Below are positions 35,424 to 44,761 of a stretch of 64,000 bases of DNA, piece by piece. The stretch comes from CAZXWN01 sp964644695 [NCBI: uncultured bacterium]. GTDB taxonomy: Bacteria; UBP4; UBA4092. How positions within the stretch are numbered: the first letter of the stretch is position 1; each line of letters starts with the position of its first letter. The stretch covers positions 728,629 to 792,628 of the forward strand of contig CAZXWN010000001.1 of NCBI GenBank assembly GCA_964644695.1. The letters are read 5' to 3'. The notes beneath the pieces were generated by a model, which ran no database searches, was not told where the DNA came from, and was given only the letters and a program-made list of their open reading frames with translations. A program made the position numbers and the translations under genes.

Positions 35424-37343
35424 ATGTCAAAAGTAATTGGAATTGACTTAGGCACAACAAATTCGTGTGTGTCAGTGATGGAAGGCGGACAGCCCGTTGT
35501 TATTCCGAATGCCGAAGGTGGAAGAACAACCCCATCGGTAGTAGCCTTCACAAAAAATGGTGAACGACTGGTAGGAACTGTCGCCAAACGACAGGCTATC
35601 ACAAATCCAGCACATACCGTTTATTCGATTAAGCGTTTTATGGGTCGCCGGCAACAAGAAGTTGCCCATGAAATATCATTAGTTCCATACAAGGTGGTCG
35701 AAGCAGACAATGGAGCCGCCAGTGTGTTGGTTGATGATAAAAAATACTCTCCACCCGAAATATCAGCGATGATCCTTCAAAAGATGAGACAAACGGCTGA
35801 AGATTACCTCGGAGAGAAAGTTACTGATGCCGTCATTACTGTTCCCGCTTATTTTAATGACAGTCAGCGTCAGGCCACTAAAGATGCTGGACGAGTTGCG
35901 GGATTGAATGTATTAAGAATTATTAACGAACCAACAGCTGCCGCACTGGCTTACGGCTTGGATAAGAAAGTAAATGAAAAAATAGCTGTATATGACTTGG
36001 GTGGTGGTACTTTCGATATCTCAATTCTGGAACTGGGTGAAGGCGTCTTTGAAGTTAAATCTACTAATGGTGACACCCATTTAGGTGGTGATGATTTTGA
36101 CCAGGTCATCATCGATTGGCTTTGTGATGAATTCAAGAAACAAGAAGGAATTGATCTGAAACTGGACCGGATGGCCTTACAACGGTTAAAAGAGGCGGCT
36201 GAAAAGGCCAAGATTGAATTGTCCAGCAGCAGTCAGACTGAAGTAAATCTACCCTTCATTTCTGCAGATGCTAATGGCCCGAAACATTTGAACATTCCAT
36301 TAACACGCGCAAAATTAGAACAGATTTGTGGTGAATTGATTGAAAGAACCCGTATTCCTGTAGAAAAAGCGCTGTCCGATGCGGGGTTAGGTGCTGCGGA
36401 TATAGATGAGGTGGTCTTGGTCGGTGGTATGACCCGTATGCCGGCGGTTCAGGAATTGGTTAAAAAGATTTTCGGAAAAGAACCGCACAAGGGTGTAAAT
36501 CCAGATGAAGTGGTCGCCATCGGTGCAGCAATCCAGGGTGGTGTATTGAAAGGCGAAGTAAAAGATGTTCTCCTTCTTGATGTCACTCCTCTGTCCTTAG
36601 GGATTGAAACTATGGGCAGCGTTATGACAAAGTTGATTGAACGGAACACTACCATTCCAACTCGGAAAAGTGAAGTATTCTCAACCGCATCTGATAGCCA
36701 GACACAAGTTGAAATCCATGTTCTGCAAGGTGAACGCTCCATGGCTGGAGACAATAAATCTCTGGGTAAATTTATCCTTGATGGGATTCCACCAGCGCCT
36801 CGGGGTGTGCCTCAGATTGAAGTCACTTTTGATATTGATGCGAATGGTATATTGAATGTTACGGCTAAAGACCGTGCAACAGGAAAAGAACAAAAAATCA
36901 CCATTACAGCATCAAGCGGACTTCGTGAGGAAGACATCAAAAAAATGGTAGATGAAGCTGAAGTCCATTCTAAAGAAGATAAAGAACGTCGTGAAGTAAT
37001 CGACTTAAAAAATCAAGCAGACAGCCTCATCTATCAGTCAGAAAAAACACTGAAAGATTTAGGTGACAAGGTTACGGCTGAAGACAAGGCAACTTTAGAT
37101 TCTGCCGTAAGCAAGTTGAAAGAAAAAATCAATTCAGCTAATGCTTCAGATTTAAAAGCCGCCATTGAAGAATATAATCAGCAGTGGCATGCTATTTCAC
37201 AGAAGATTTATCAGCAGGCTTCAGCGGCTGGTCAGCAGACACCGGGACCAGAAGCCCAAGGCGCCCCGAACACAGGAAACACCGGTAACGGTCAGACTGT
37301 GGATGCGGACTATGAAGTAGTAGATGACGATAAAAACAAATAA
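35424..37343 (+). CDS. dnaK: Chaperone DnaK (Hsp70)
   Basis: 639 residues, the full length. The N-terminal ATPase domain has [50 protein letters not shown] and [11 protein letters not shown]. The substrate domain has [14 protein letters not shown]. The lid and C-terminal tail are rich in Gly/Gln and end in the acidic [12 protein letters not shown], the usual bacterial motif. AAGGAGATATATAC precedes the start. The order hsp20-dnaK-dnaJ-htrA groups folding and degradation genes. No grpE is in the window. Confidence 0.98.
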   Translation: MSKVIGIDLGTTNSCVSVMEGGQPVVIPNAEGGRTTPSVVAFTKNGERLVGTVAKRQAITNPAHTVYSIKRFMGRRQQEVAHEISLVPYKVVEADNGAASVLVDDKKYSPPEISAMILQKMRQTAEDYLGEKVTDAVITVPAYFNDSQRQATKDAGRVAGLNVLRIINEPTAAALAYGLDKKVNEKIAVYDLGGGTFDISILELGEGVFEVKSTNGDTHLGGDDFDQVIIDWLCDEFKKQEGIDLKLDRMALQRLKEAAEKAKIELSSSSQTEVNLPFISADANGPKHLNIPLTRAKLEQICGELIERTRIPVEKALSDAGLGAADIDEVVLVGGMTRMPAVQELVKKIFGKEPHKGVNPDEVVAIGAAIQGGVLKGEVKDVLLLDVTPLSLGIETMGSVMTKLIERNTTIPTRKSEVFSTASDSQTQVEIHVLQGERSMAGDNKSLGKFILDGIPPAPRGVPQIEVTFDIDANGILNVTAKDRATGKEQKITITASSGLREEDIKKMVDEAEVHSKEDKERREVIDLKNQADSLIYQSEKTLKDLGDKVTAEDKATLDSAVSKLKEKINSANASDLKAAIEEYNQQWHAISQKIYQQASAAGQQTPGPEAQGAPNTGNTGNGQTVDADYEVVDDDKNK

Positions 37344-37362
37344 CCATCTGCAATAAATTAGC

Positions 37363-37398
37363 GGGGCAGGAGGTGTCTTTACTGACAACTCTTGCCCC
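37363..37398 (+). other. Hairpin between dnaK and dnaJ
   Basis: GGGGCAGGAG pairs imperfectly with CTCTTGCCCC across an 11-16 nt loop, 33 bp before the dnaJ start. There is no proper T-run, so it may be a weak attenuator or a message-processing site that sets the DnaK:DnaJ ratio. Confidence 0.45.
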
Positions 37399-37430
37399 TG
37401 TTATTTGACGAAGAGGATGAGGAGAAGAAT

Positions 37431-38519
37431 ATGGCTGGGAAAGATTACTATTCTTTATTGGGTGTTACCCCTGAAGCATCCGAATCGGAGATAAAGAAAG
37501 CCTTTCGCAAACTGGCAAAGAAATATCATCCGGATGCCAATCCTGGCAATAAAGATGCCGAGAATAAATTCAAAGACATCAATGAAGCCTATGAAGTATT
37601 GAGCAACCCAGAAAAGAAAACCCAATATGATACCTTAAGGCGAGGAGGATTTGATCCCAGTCAAATGGGGAATATGGGTGGTTGGCGACCGGATATGGGT
37701 AACAATGGAGATTTCAACCAATATGGATTTGGAAACCTGGGTGATATCTTCAGTTCGATTTTTGGAAACCGTGGTTTCCAAAATGAAGAGGACTTGTTTG
37801 CGGACCATTCCAATCTCGATTTACAGACCGAAGTCGAACTAACCTTCGACCAGGCAATTCATGGTGGCCACACAATCATACGAATCCCGAAAACCATGGA
37901 ATGTTCTGCCTGTCACGGAACGGGATCAGCTCCGGGCAGCGAGGCTCCCATATGTGGACGGTGTCATGGTACTGGATCCATCCAGTTTGGACAGGGGGGA
38001 TTTGCCCTCAGTCGTCCATGCCCTGAGTGCCAGGGGAGAGGGAGAAAAGTAGTTCATCCCTGCCCTACTTGTCAGGGAACAGGAGAGGTTCAATCTATCC
38101 GTCAATTGCGTGTCAAGATTCCAGTAGGTGTGGATAATGGGACAAAAATCAAAATTCGTGGTGAAGGGAAACCCGGCAATAATCGACAACCCGCCGGAGA
38201 TTTATATATTACTTTCAGAGTAAAAAACGATTCACCCTATACTCGTAAGGGTAATGATTTGTATATGGATGCACAAGTTAATGCCCTGGATGCCATCCTT
38301 GGGACAACTCTTGAGGTACCTACATTAACAGGCAAAGCAAAATTAAAAGTCCCCCCAGGGACTCAGCCTGATGTCCAGCTCCGGTTAAAGGGGCAAGGGG
38401 TTCCTTCCCCTAAAGGTTATGACAAAGGGGATCTGTTTGTTAGAATTAAAGTTGTTATTCCAAAGGACTTAACGGAAGACCAAATAAAACTGGCCCGGAA
38501 GTTGGCCGATACTTTATAA
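37431..38519 (+). CDS. dnaJ: Chaperone DnaJ (Hsp40)
   Basis: 362 residues. The J domain has HPD at 33-35 ([10 protein letters not shown]). A Gly/Phe-rich linker ([14 protein letters not shown]) follows. The zinc centre has four CxxCxGxG repeats: [32 protein letters not shown]. The C-terminal substrate domains follow. It stimulates DnaK ATPase and presents clients. I use ATG 37431, preceded by GAGGATGAGGAG. An upstream TTG at 37392 would start inside the preceding hairpin and add 13 non-homologous residues. Confidence 0.97.
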   Translation: MAGKDYYSLLGVTPEASESEIKKAFRKLAKKYHPDANPGNKDAENKFKDINEAYEVLSNPEKKTQYDTLRRGGFDPSQMGNMGGWRPDMGNNGDFNQYGFGNLGDIFSSIFGNRGFQNEEDLFADHSNLDLQTEVELTFDQAIHGGHTIIRIPKTMECSACHGTGSAPGSEAPICGRCHGTGSIQFGQGGFALSRPCPECQGRGRKVVHPCPTCQGTGEVQSIRQLRVKIPVGVDNGTKIKIRGEGKPGNNRQPAGDLYITFRVKNDSPYTRKGNDLYMDAQVNALDAILGTTLEVPTLTGKAKLKVPPGTQPDVQLRLKGQGVPSPKGYDKGDLFVRIKVVIPKDLTEDQIKLARKLADTL

Positions 38520-38541
38520 ACCTAAAAGGCGAATCATCTTT

Positions 38542-40032
38542 ATGAAGATTAATCTGTCATCATTAAGACGTGGTAATGTACAAACTGTTTTATTGATACT
38601 CATTGTCCTGGTACTTGGAGGCTTGGCCGGGGGTGGATTAGTTTATCTTTCAAGCAGTCGCAGCAAGAGCAGTGGCACAGGTCGTCCGGCGAAACTCTCC
38701 TATCCCCCAGGAACAACATTACCCACCTTTGCACCTATCGTTGATGTTATAAAGCCCTGCGTAGTAAACATCTATACAGAACAACATGTTATCAGTCCCT
38801 TCGGCAAACAAGGTGAAGGGAATCCCGGCCCTTTGAATGATTTGTTAGGGGATGATATGTTCAACTTTTTCTTCGGACAACCACAGCGGGATATGACTAT
38901 GACCAGTCTTGGTTCTGGAGTGATTGTTGATCGTGAAGGATATATCATCACCAACAATCATGTTGTTGAAAAAGCCGACCGAATCAATATCAAAACAAGT
39001 GATGGCCGGGAGTATAAAGCAACTTTAGTTGGACGAGACTCCAAAACAGACATTGCTGTCTTGAAAATAGCCAGTAAAGATAAATTTAATTATGCTGTTC
39101 TGGGAGATTCCGACGCTGTCCAGGTTGGAGATTGGGTCCTTGCAATTGGGAATCCGTTTGGATATGCCGAGAGTGTCAGTCACGGTATTATCAGTGCCTT
39201 AGGCCGACATGTGGGAGTTACGGAATATGAAGACTTCATACAGACAGATGCCGCAATCAATCCCGGCAATAGTGGTGGACCACTCGTTAATTTGAGGGGT
39301 GAAATTATTGGTATCAATACGGTCATTGCCACCAAAACAGGGACAAACATTGGAATTGGATTTGCGATTCCCTCGAATTTGGTTCGGACCATTTATAGTG
39401 AGCTAAAGAGCAAAGGCAAAGTCGTCCGGGGGTGGCTGGGTGTTGGTCTTCAAGATCTTAACCCGGACCTGGCAGCCAAGTTCGGAGTTCAAAAAGGGGT
39501 TCGGATTACAGGTGTTATCAAGGGAAGCCCTGCAGAAAAAGGAAATATGAAGGTAGATGACATTGTCATTGAATACAATGGAAAGAAAATTACCCGAACC
39601 GAACAATTACGACAATTAGTAGGCGCAACAAAAGCAGATTCAACAGTTAAAGTGGTAGTTGTTCGAAATAAAGCAACCGTATCGCTCAGTATCAAAGTAT
39701 CTGAAATGCCATCGGATTCAGCTCGAATGTTTAGTGAAATTCCCGGGAGTAACACCTTGGGATTGGAAGTTGATGATGTGACAGAACCTCTGGCAAAACG
39801 TTTAGGCCTCAATAAAGCAGCCGGTGTCATTGTCACCAATATAACTAAAGGGTCTGCTGTTGACAGTGCTCAGGTTCGAAGAGGCGATGTAATTCTAGAA
39901 GTCAATGACCAACAGATACATAACGTTTCTGACTTCAACACAGTAGCCAATTCCATCGAATCCGGCAGTAAAGTCTTCCTGAGAATTTATCGGGGAGGGT
40001 ATATAATATATATAAACTTCGTGGCTGATTAA
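38542..40032 (+). CDS. degP: DegP/HtrA-type serine protease with two PDZ domains
   Basis: 496 residues. A membrane anchor or uncleaved signal (TVLLILIVLVLGGLAGGGLVYL) is followed by the trypsin-like domain with His140 (ITNNHVVE), Asp170 (SKTDIAVLK) and Ser244 (NPGNSGGPLVN). PDZ1 starts at RGWLGVGLQDLNP and PDZ2 at TLGLEVDDVTEPLAKRLG. It degrades or refolds damaged periplasmic proteins. It is 22 bp downstream of dnaJ and presumably in the same message, which links cytoplasmic and envelope quality control. Confidence 0.96.
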   Translation: MKINLSSLRRGNVQTVLLILIVLVLGGLAGGGLVYLSSSRSKSSGTGRPAKLSYPPGTTLPTFAPIVDVIKPCVVNIYTEQHVISPFGKQGEGNPGPLNDLLGDDMFNFFFGQPQRDMTMTSLGSGVIVDREGYIITNNHVVEKADRINIKTSDGREYKATLVGRDSKTDIAVLKIASKDKFNYAVLGDSDAVQVGDWVLAIGNPFGYAESVSHGIISALGRHVGVTEYEDFIQTDAAINPGNSGGPLVNLRGEIIGINTVIATKTGTNIGIGFAIPSNLVRTIYSELKSKGKVVRGWLGVGLQDLNPDLAAKFGVQKGVRITGVIKGSPAEKGNMKVDDIVIEYNGKKITRTEQLRQLVGATKADSTVKVVVVRNKATVSLSIKVSEMPSDSARMFSEIPGSNTLGLEVDDVTEPLAKRLGLNKAAGVIVTNITKGSAVDSAQVRRGDVILEVNDQQIHNVSDFNTVANSIESGSKVFLRIYRGGYIIYINFVAD

Positions 40033-40059
40033 GCCATAAAATAAGGCAAAAAAGAGAAT

Positions 40060-40635
40060 ATGAGCAATCCGTTTAAAGACTGTTACAAGATCCTTGGTAT
40101 TTCCAGAGATGCGGAAATAACTGAGATTGAAACTGCTTACAAGAAATTGTCAAAGAAGTTAAAACCGACAAAATCTTCAGAAAATGCAGAAAATAACACT
40201 CAATTTCAGGAAATTCAGGAGGCTTACGACACCCTGAAAAACCCACAACTCCGGGAACAGCATGACCAGGAGCTCCAGCAACAGGAAAAAACAAGAGATA
40301 ATCAGACCTTTCTGGACATCAATATGTTTCGTGATTTAGCGATGGAACCTGATGAATCAGATTGGATTGATACCTTTTTCTCACTGGATACTCTTCCACC
40401 TCACCAGTTGGATGAAAACTTAAAAATATTCCTTACACAGAGGGAATCTTCAAAAGGTGGAGTCATATCGATAGACCTTCCATCCTATTTTGGATTAGGA
40501 TTTGGGTTTAATTTCCAACCTCGCCGCCGATTTAATCTTCGGGTCCCTGCGGGCGTAAGTCATGGCGATGTAAAGGATATCTATGTCCCCGAACTGGACT
40601 TTTGGATTCGTGTTCAGTTCTCAATTTTCCATTAA
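40060..40635 (+). CDS. J-domain-like protein lacking the HPD motif
   Basis: 191 residues. Residues 5-68 align well with a J domain (FKDCYKILGISRDAEITEIE, FQEIQEAYDTLKNPQLREQH), but the loop that should read YHPD is LKPT (34-37). A J protein without HPD cannot stimulate DnaK in known systems. The C-terminal ~60 residues (RRRFNLRVPAGVSHGDVKDI) resemble the beginning of a DnaJ substrate-binding beta domain. The zinc finger is absent. It is 27 bp after degP and ends the chaperone operon before a terminator. Likely role: a regulator or client-binding partner in this cluster. Confidence 0.82.
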   Translation: MSNPFKDCYKILGISRDAEITEIETAYKKLSKKLKPTKSSENAENNTQFQEIQEAYDTLKNPQLREQHDQELQQQEKTRDNQTFLDINMFRDLAMEPDESDWIDTFFSLDTLPPHQLDENLKIFLTQRESSKGGVISIDLPSYFGLGFGFNFQPRRRFNLRVPAGVSHGDVKDIYVPELDFWIRVQFSIFH

Positions 40636-40650
40636 CAAATAAATACACAA

Positions 40651-40687
40651 AGAACGGCTTGGATTCCTCCAGGCCGTTCTTTTTTAT
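40651..40687 (+). terminator. Rho-independent terminator at the end of the chaperone cluster
   Basis: AGAACGGC...GGA pairs with TCC...GCCGTTCT and is followed by TTTTTTT. It is 16 bp after the J-like protein's stop codon. Confidence 0.9.
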
Positions 40688-40737
40688 TTTAGTGTAAAAT
40701 GACAGGAATAAATTCATTCACAATGGGAGCGCTACAC

Positions 40738-42042
40738 ATGAACATTCCAACTCATTTTACTCTTACGCAAAATGATATCCCGACCCAATGGTATAACATT
40801 GCAGCAGACTTTCCCCAACCTATGGCCCCTCCGCTAAATCCTGCCACCAAACAACCCGTTACCTTACAAGAAATGTGTGCCATTTTTCCAGAGAGTATCG
40901 TCAAACAGGAAATGTGCACCGAAAAATATATAGATATTCCAGATGAAGTCCGCCAAATATATGCTTTATGGAGACCGACTCCCCTATTGCGGGCGATTCG
41001 ATTAGAGAAGGCCCTGGATACACCGGCTCATATTTATTATAAATACGAAGGTGCCAGTCCTGCAGGAAGCCATAAACCAAACACTGCCGTACCACAAGCC
41101 TATTACAACAAGCAGGAAGGCGTTAAGCGGTTGGCAACGGAGACAGGCGCTGGACAGTGGGGTGCATCTCTGGCAATGGCGTGTACTCTTTTTGGACTGG
41201 AATGTACCATTTACATGGTGCATATGAGCTATCAGGCCAAGCCCTATCGCCGCATGTTGATGCATACTTGGGGTGCAACTGTTTATTCAAGTCCCAGTGA
41301 ACAGACAGAATTTGGCCGAAAATTATTAGCAGAAGACCCTAACTGCCCCGGTAGTCTGGGCATTGCCATCAGTGAAGCGGTTGAAGACACCGTGACTCAT
41401 CCAGGAACCAAGTATTCTCTCGGAAGTGTATTAAACCATGTCTGTCTTCATCAAACTGTGATCGGTGAAGAGTCTATTAAGCAGATGGAACTCGCGGGAG
41501 AGGCTCCAGATGTCATCGTAGGATGTGTTGGGGGCGGAAGTAATTTCAGCGGATTAGCATTTCCTTTCCTGGAACAGAAAATTAACCATGGGAAGAATTA
41601 TCGGATTGTGGCAGTTGAGCCTGCATCCTGTCCCTCATTGACGAAAGGCGAGATGAGATATGACTTTGGAGATACGGCAGGAATGACTCCCATGTTAATG
41701 ATGCATACGCTGGGGCACGAGTTTATGCCGCCCAGCATCCATGCCGGCGGGCTCCGATATCACGGTATGGCACCCACCATTTCCCATGCATATCACTCTG
41801 GCCTCATTGAAGCACAGGCATATCCTCAGACAAAAGTCTTTGAAGCCGCCGCATTGTTTGCCCGCAGTGAAGGAATTGTCCCTGCTCCCGAATCCTCACA
41901 TGCCATTTGTGGTGCCATACAGGAAGCGCTTAAGGCAAAAGAATCCAATGAAAAGAAAGTCATCGTTTTCTGTTTAAGTGGTCATGGATTACTGGATTTG
42001 GCCTCTTATGAAAGCTATTTTTCTGGGAAACTAAAAGACTAA
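40738..42042 (+). CDS. trpB2: TrpB2-type tryptophan synthase beta chain (pyridoxal-phosphate enzyme)
   Basis: 434 residues from ATG 40738 (GGGAG at 40725-40729); two upstream ATGs (40699, 40723) would add 13 or 5 residues. The PLP lysine is Lys113 in [13 protein letters not shown]. The PLP-phosphate loop is [11 protein letters not shown]. The N-terminal extension with [19 protein letters not shown] is diagnostic of the TrpB2 (long, alpha-independent) group. It condenses indole, or another nucleophile, with serine. No trpA or other trp gene is near, consistent with a salvage role; canonical TrpB is ruled out by the extension. Confidence 0.93.
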   Translation: MNIPTHFTLTQNDIPTQWYNIAADFPQPMAPPLNPATKQPVTLQEMCAIFPESIVKQEMCTEKYIDIPDEVRQIYALWRPTPLLRAIRLEKALDTPAHIYYKYEGASPAGSHKPNTAVPQAYYNKQEGVKRLATETGAGQWGASLAMACTLFGLECTIYMVHMSYQAKPYRRMLMHTWGATVYSSPSEQTEFGRKLLAEDPNCPGSLGIAISEAVEDTVTHPGTKYSLGSVLNHVCLHQTVIGEESIKQMELAGEAPDVIVGCVGGGSNFSGLAFPFLEQKINHGKNYRIVAVEPASCPSLTKGEMRYDFGDTAGMTPMLMMHTLGHEFMPPSIHAGGLRYHGMAPTISHAYHSGLIEAQAYPQTKVFEAAALFARSEGIVPAPESSHAICGAIQEALKAKESNEKKVIVFCLSGHGLLDLASYESYFSGKLKD

Positions 42043-42064
42043 AGAAACGAATTGACACCATTTT

Positions 42065-42098
42065 AACAGGGATAGTTATCGATACTATCCCTGTTTTT
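42065..42098 (+). terminator. Rho-independent terminator after trpB2
   Basis: AACAGGGATAGT/ACTATCCCTGTT is a near-perfect 12-bp stem with a short loop and a TTTTTT tail. Confidence 0.92.
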
Positions 42099-42113
42099 TA
42101 TTTGATTCTGTAT

Positions 42114-42158
42114 CGAATCATCCACGGAGCAGCTCGGAGCAGGTCCGTGAATGACTCG
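42114..42158. repeat. Dispersed 45-bp palindromic element, copy 3
   Basis: Left arm CGAATCATCCACGGAGCAG; right arm ends GGTCCGTGAATGACTCG; centre G. The inner stem CAGCTC/GAGCAG is less regular than in other copies. It lies between a proper terminator and the peroxiredoxin promoter region, so it is not needed for termination here. Confidence 0.8.
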
Positions 42159-42190
42159 TTTCGAACTGGAACTATTTTCATTTCACCGAT

Positions 42191-42207
42191 GTTACAAAAT
42201 ATGTAAC
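42191..42207. promoter_or_regulatory. Candidate operator upstream of the peroxiredoxin gene
   Basis: GTTACA-AAATA-TGTAAC is a perfect 6-bp inverted repeat with a 5-bp spacer, 76 bp before the start codon. It could be the binding site of a redox or peroxide regulator; none is identified here. Confidence 0.45.
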
Positions 42208-42282
42208 GCAACAGTTGAAATCTCAATCACATAATGATAGGTTGAGAAAATAACAAACATATCAAACATAGGGGTAATATTT

Positions 42283-42933
42283 ATGGAAAATACAACGCCT
42301 GCAATCGGAATACCACGACTGGGAATGCCCGCACCACAATTTGAAGCCCCGACAACTCATGGAGTCCTGAAATTATCGGATTTCAAAGGGTCATGGCTCA
42401 TTATGTTCTCTCATCCAGCCGACTTCACCCCAGTATGTACCACAGAGTTTGTTGCTTTCGCACAAATTCATCCCAAACTTCGGGAAATGAATTGTGAGTT
42501 GATGGGTCTGTCCATCGACAGTGTTTATTCACACATTGCATGGGTACGAAACATTGAAGAGAAACTGGGAGTTAAAATTCAATTTCCCGTCATTGCTGAT
42601 TTGAATAAAGAAGTGGCTTCATTGTACGGCATGATAATGCCTGGTGAAAGTAAAACGGAAACCTCCCGTTGTGTTTTTGTCATTGATGATAAACAAATTC
42701 TCCGCGCAATGATTTATTATCCACTGACTACCGGCCGCAATACTGAAGAGATATTGAGACTCATCACCGCATTACAGACAACAGATGCAAACAAGGTGGC
42801 AACCCCGGCCAATTGGAAACCCGGTGATAAAGTCATTATCCCGGCACCGAACACACAGGAAATGGCAGAAGAACGTGTGAAAGAAAAAGGTCTTGAGATC
42901 ACCGACTGGTATTTGTCTAAGAAATCACTTTAA
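42283..42933 (+). CDS. Peroxiredoxin (Prx6/1-Cys type)
   Basis: 216 residues. The peroxidatic Cys52 lies in SHPADFTPVCTTE. The long C-terminal extension (ANWKPGDKVIIPAPNTQEMA) is the mark of the Prx6/AhpC-TSA 1-Cys group. Other cysteines are Cys71 and Cys130; the latter follows the conserved Arg129 of the active site (TSRCVFVID). It reduces hydrogen peroxide and organic peroxides. A small winged-helix gene follows after 15 bp. Confidence 0.95.
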   Translation: MENTTPAIGIPRLGMPAPQFEAPTTHGVLKLSDFKGSWLIMFSHPADFTPVCTTEFVAFAQIHPKLREMNCELMGLSIDSVYSHIAWVRNIEEKLGVKIQFPVIADLNKEVASLYGMIMPGESKTETSRCVFVIDDKQILRAMIYYPLTTGRNTEEILRLITALQTTDANKVATPANWKPGDKVIIPAPNTQEMAEERVKEKGLEITDWYLSKKSL

Positions 42934-42948
42934 GCGGGAGGTTAATTT

Positions 42949-43167
42949 ATGGCTTGTATTACAGCAGATGGTCGGTTAACAGCAACCGCAAAGAATCTTT
43001 TAACGGTTCTAATGGAAGAAAAATCAATCGAGGAGATACGACAGTCGTTCCCAAGACCAACCTATATTTTACGGAGTATGCTCCGTGAATTGATGGAAGC
43101 AAATCTTATTTCCGAAAAGGGAGATAAGTATCGTACGACCGCTGACGGTATCGCTAAAATGGGCTAA
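42949..43167 (+). CDS. Small winged-helix-like protein, unknown function
   Basis: 72 residues. GGGAGG precedes the ATG, and the gene sits between the peroxiredoxin and a terminator, so it is very likely real. The pattern TATAKNLLTVLMEEKSIEEI, then PTYILRSMLRELMEANLISE and a short wing KGDKYRTTADG, matches a minimal winged helix-turn-helix. It has no cysteine pair that could sense redox (one Cys at residue 3). It may regulate the peroxiredoxin or be a helper of unknown type. Confidence 0.72.
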   Translation: MACITADGRLTATAKNLLTVLMEEKSIEEIRQSFPRPTYILRSMLRELMEANLISEKGDKYRTTADGIAKMG

Positions 43168-43186
43168 AACCCTGATATTTACTGGA

Positions 43187-43216
43187 AACTCCGCTCATTC
43201 TGAGCGGAGTTTTTTT
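43187..43216 (+). terminator. Rho-independent terminator after the winged-helix gene
   Basis: The perfect stem AACTCCGCTCA/TGAGCGGAGTT with a 3-nt loop is followed by T residues. Confidence 0.93.
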
Positions 43217-43279
43217 ATATTCAATTTTCAAAAACCATCAATTTGCCCGATAATATATAAATAAAGGAGTTTTTCTTAT

Positions 43280-44581
43280 ATGTTAAATATTTATGATTAT
43301 CAAGGGAAAGAGTTCACCTGTCCCGAATGTGGAGAACTTCATCGGCTCCCCATCAAGAAAGTTTCAGCCTCTCCAAATGCCATCAGTGAAATCAATCAAT
43401 TTCTTCAATCTGTTCCAGTCGAAGGAAAGAAAGTTCTCATCCTTTGTGACAACATTACCGTTGAAATTGCTGGAAACAAGCTGGAAGCTGAATTAAAACA
43501 AAACTATCAAACCAAGATGCTGGTTCTAAAGCCTCTCGGTTATAAGGCAGTCCATGCTGAAGAAGCCTATTTCCCATCCATCATTGAAGCGGCTTCAGAC
43601 TGTGACTTTATTTTGACGGTTGGTACTGGCAGTGTGACTGATATGGGAAAACATTCTGGAACCGTATTAAATATCCCGGTCGTTTCTTTTCCAACAGCAC
43701 CTTCCATGAACGCCTACACTTCCACCGTGGCCGCATATATTGCGGGGGGCGTTAAACAAACCAATGTCATCAAGCCTTGTATAGCTGTCACCATAGATAA
43801 AAAAATAAACGCTGAAGCTCCCATGATTTTGATTCAGGCTGGTTTCGCTGACAGTCTGGCAAAAGCGTTTGCAAACGGCGACTGGAAAGTAAACTCTATC
43901 CTCGCGGGTGAATCCTATTGCGGATTACCCATGCAGATATCCGGAAACTCTGAGCGCATGTATAAAGACAAGGGTGATTTAATACAGGCTCGTGACCTGG
44001 ATGTCATTGAAGCCTTGATGGAAGGATTAACCATGGGTGGATTCTCCATGGTTCTGGCAGGTAAATCCTCTCCTGCTTCCGGAGGCGAACACCTTATTTC
44101 CCACTCTCTTGATATGTATGCCCATCGGCACCACCAGGAAGTATTTTCCTATCACGGTATCCAGGTGGGAATGGGATATCTCTTCACCGCTTTAGTTTCG
44201 GAAAGACTTCGTACCATCACATCACCGGTACTCGCCAAGATCGATCATGAAGCTGAAATTAGGAAGTATTTCGGAGATGAAGCGCCCAAGTTTACAAAGG
44301 CCTATGCCCAAAAAGCCGCTGCAATGAATGAAATCCCGGCCAAATGGGAACAGTTACATGAAGTTGTTTCGCAAATCCCCACCTATGAAGAAATGAAGGG
44401 GTATTTGACGAAAGCAGGATGCCCCATCAATTTCAAGGACATTAATGTTTCTGAAGAATTGGCTCACTACATTGTCAGGTCTGCCCGATACATTCGTAAT
44501 CGAATCACAGTGCTTGACTTGGCGGATGAGTTAGGTGTCCTGGACGATATATTCCAGCAAAATAAATACCGAATCCTCTAA
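43280..44581 (+). CDS. egsA: sn-glycerol-1-phosphate dehydrogenase homologue
   Basis: 433 residues of the iron/zinc-dependent alcohol dehydrogenase superfamily. The Rossmann nucleotide-binding segment has FILTVGTGSVTDMGKH; the metal region includes AGFADSLAKAFANGDWK and the later HRHHQEVFSYHGIQVGMG with clustered His. A short N-terminal zinc-ribbon-like CPECGELHRLP (Cys14, Cys17, His21) is added. The family (archaeal EgsA, bacterial AraM) reduces dihydroxyacetone phosphate to sn-glycerol-1-phosphate, the archaeal lipid backbone. Which role it has here, lipid or other phosphoglycerol, cannot be read. It is monocistronic with a strong terminator. Confidence 0.88.
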   Translation: MLNIYDYQGKEFTCPECGELHRLPIKKVSASPNAISEINQFLQSVPVEGKKVLILCDNITVEIAGNKLEAELKQNYQTKMLVLKPLGYKAVHAEEAYFPSIIEAASDCDFILTVGTGSVTDMGKHSGTVLNIPVVSFPTAPSMNAYTSTVAAYIAGGVKQTNVIKPCIAVTIDKKINAEAPMILIQAGFADSLAKAFANGDWKVNSILAGESYCGLPMQISGNSERMYKDKGDLIQARDLDVIEALMEGLTMGGFSMVLAGKSSPASGGEHLISHSLDMYAHRHHQEVFSYHGIQVGMGYLFTALVSERLRTITSPVLAKIDHEAEIRKYFGDEAPKFTKAYAQKAAAMNEIPAKWEQLHEVVSQIPTYEEMKGYLTKAGCPINFKDINVSEELAHYIVRSARYIRNRITVLDLADELGVLDDIFQQNKYRIL

Positions 44582-44585
44582 TAAA

Positions 44586-44620
44586 AACCGGACTAATCCA
44601 CTGATTAGTCCGGTTTTTTC
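44586..44620 (+). terminator. Rho-independent terminator after egsA
   Basis: AACCGGACTAAT/ATTAGTCCGGTT is a 12-bp stem with a 6-nt loop and a TTTT tail. Confidence 0.94.
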
Positions 44621-44701
44621 TACTTATATTTTACTTAAAACCTAATAATATACTAAAATAGTAAAGAATAGGCAGAAAGATTATCCCGAGACATACAAAT
44701 C

Positions 44702-44715
44702 TTGATACATATCAA
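44702..44715 (+). promoter_or_regulatory. Perfect FNR-type box upstream of feoB
   Basis: TTGATACATATCAA is an exact TTGAT-N4-ATCAA site. Its centre (44708.5) lies about 41.5 bp before the start predicted from the GATAAT below. That is the class II activation spacing of FNR and CRP-like regulators. Confidence 0.72.
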
Positions 44716-44737
44716 TGTAATAGAAAAGATTAACAGG

Positions 44738-44743
44738 GATAAT
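44738..44743 (+). promoter_or_regulatory. -10 box of the FNR-type feoB promoter
   Basis: GATAAT differs from TATAAT by one base. Transcription would start near 44750, 12 bp before the feoB ATG. No -35 is seen, as expected for a class II activated promoter. Confidence 0.55.
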
Positions 44744-44761
44744 AAAAGTAGATAAAACATT

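Noticed and set aside
42114-42158. Palindromic copy 3 as a terminator of trpB2
   Set aside because: A complete stem and T-run already exist at 42065-42098, and the palindrome has no T-run of its own.
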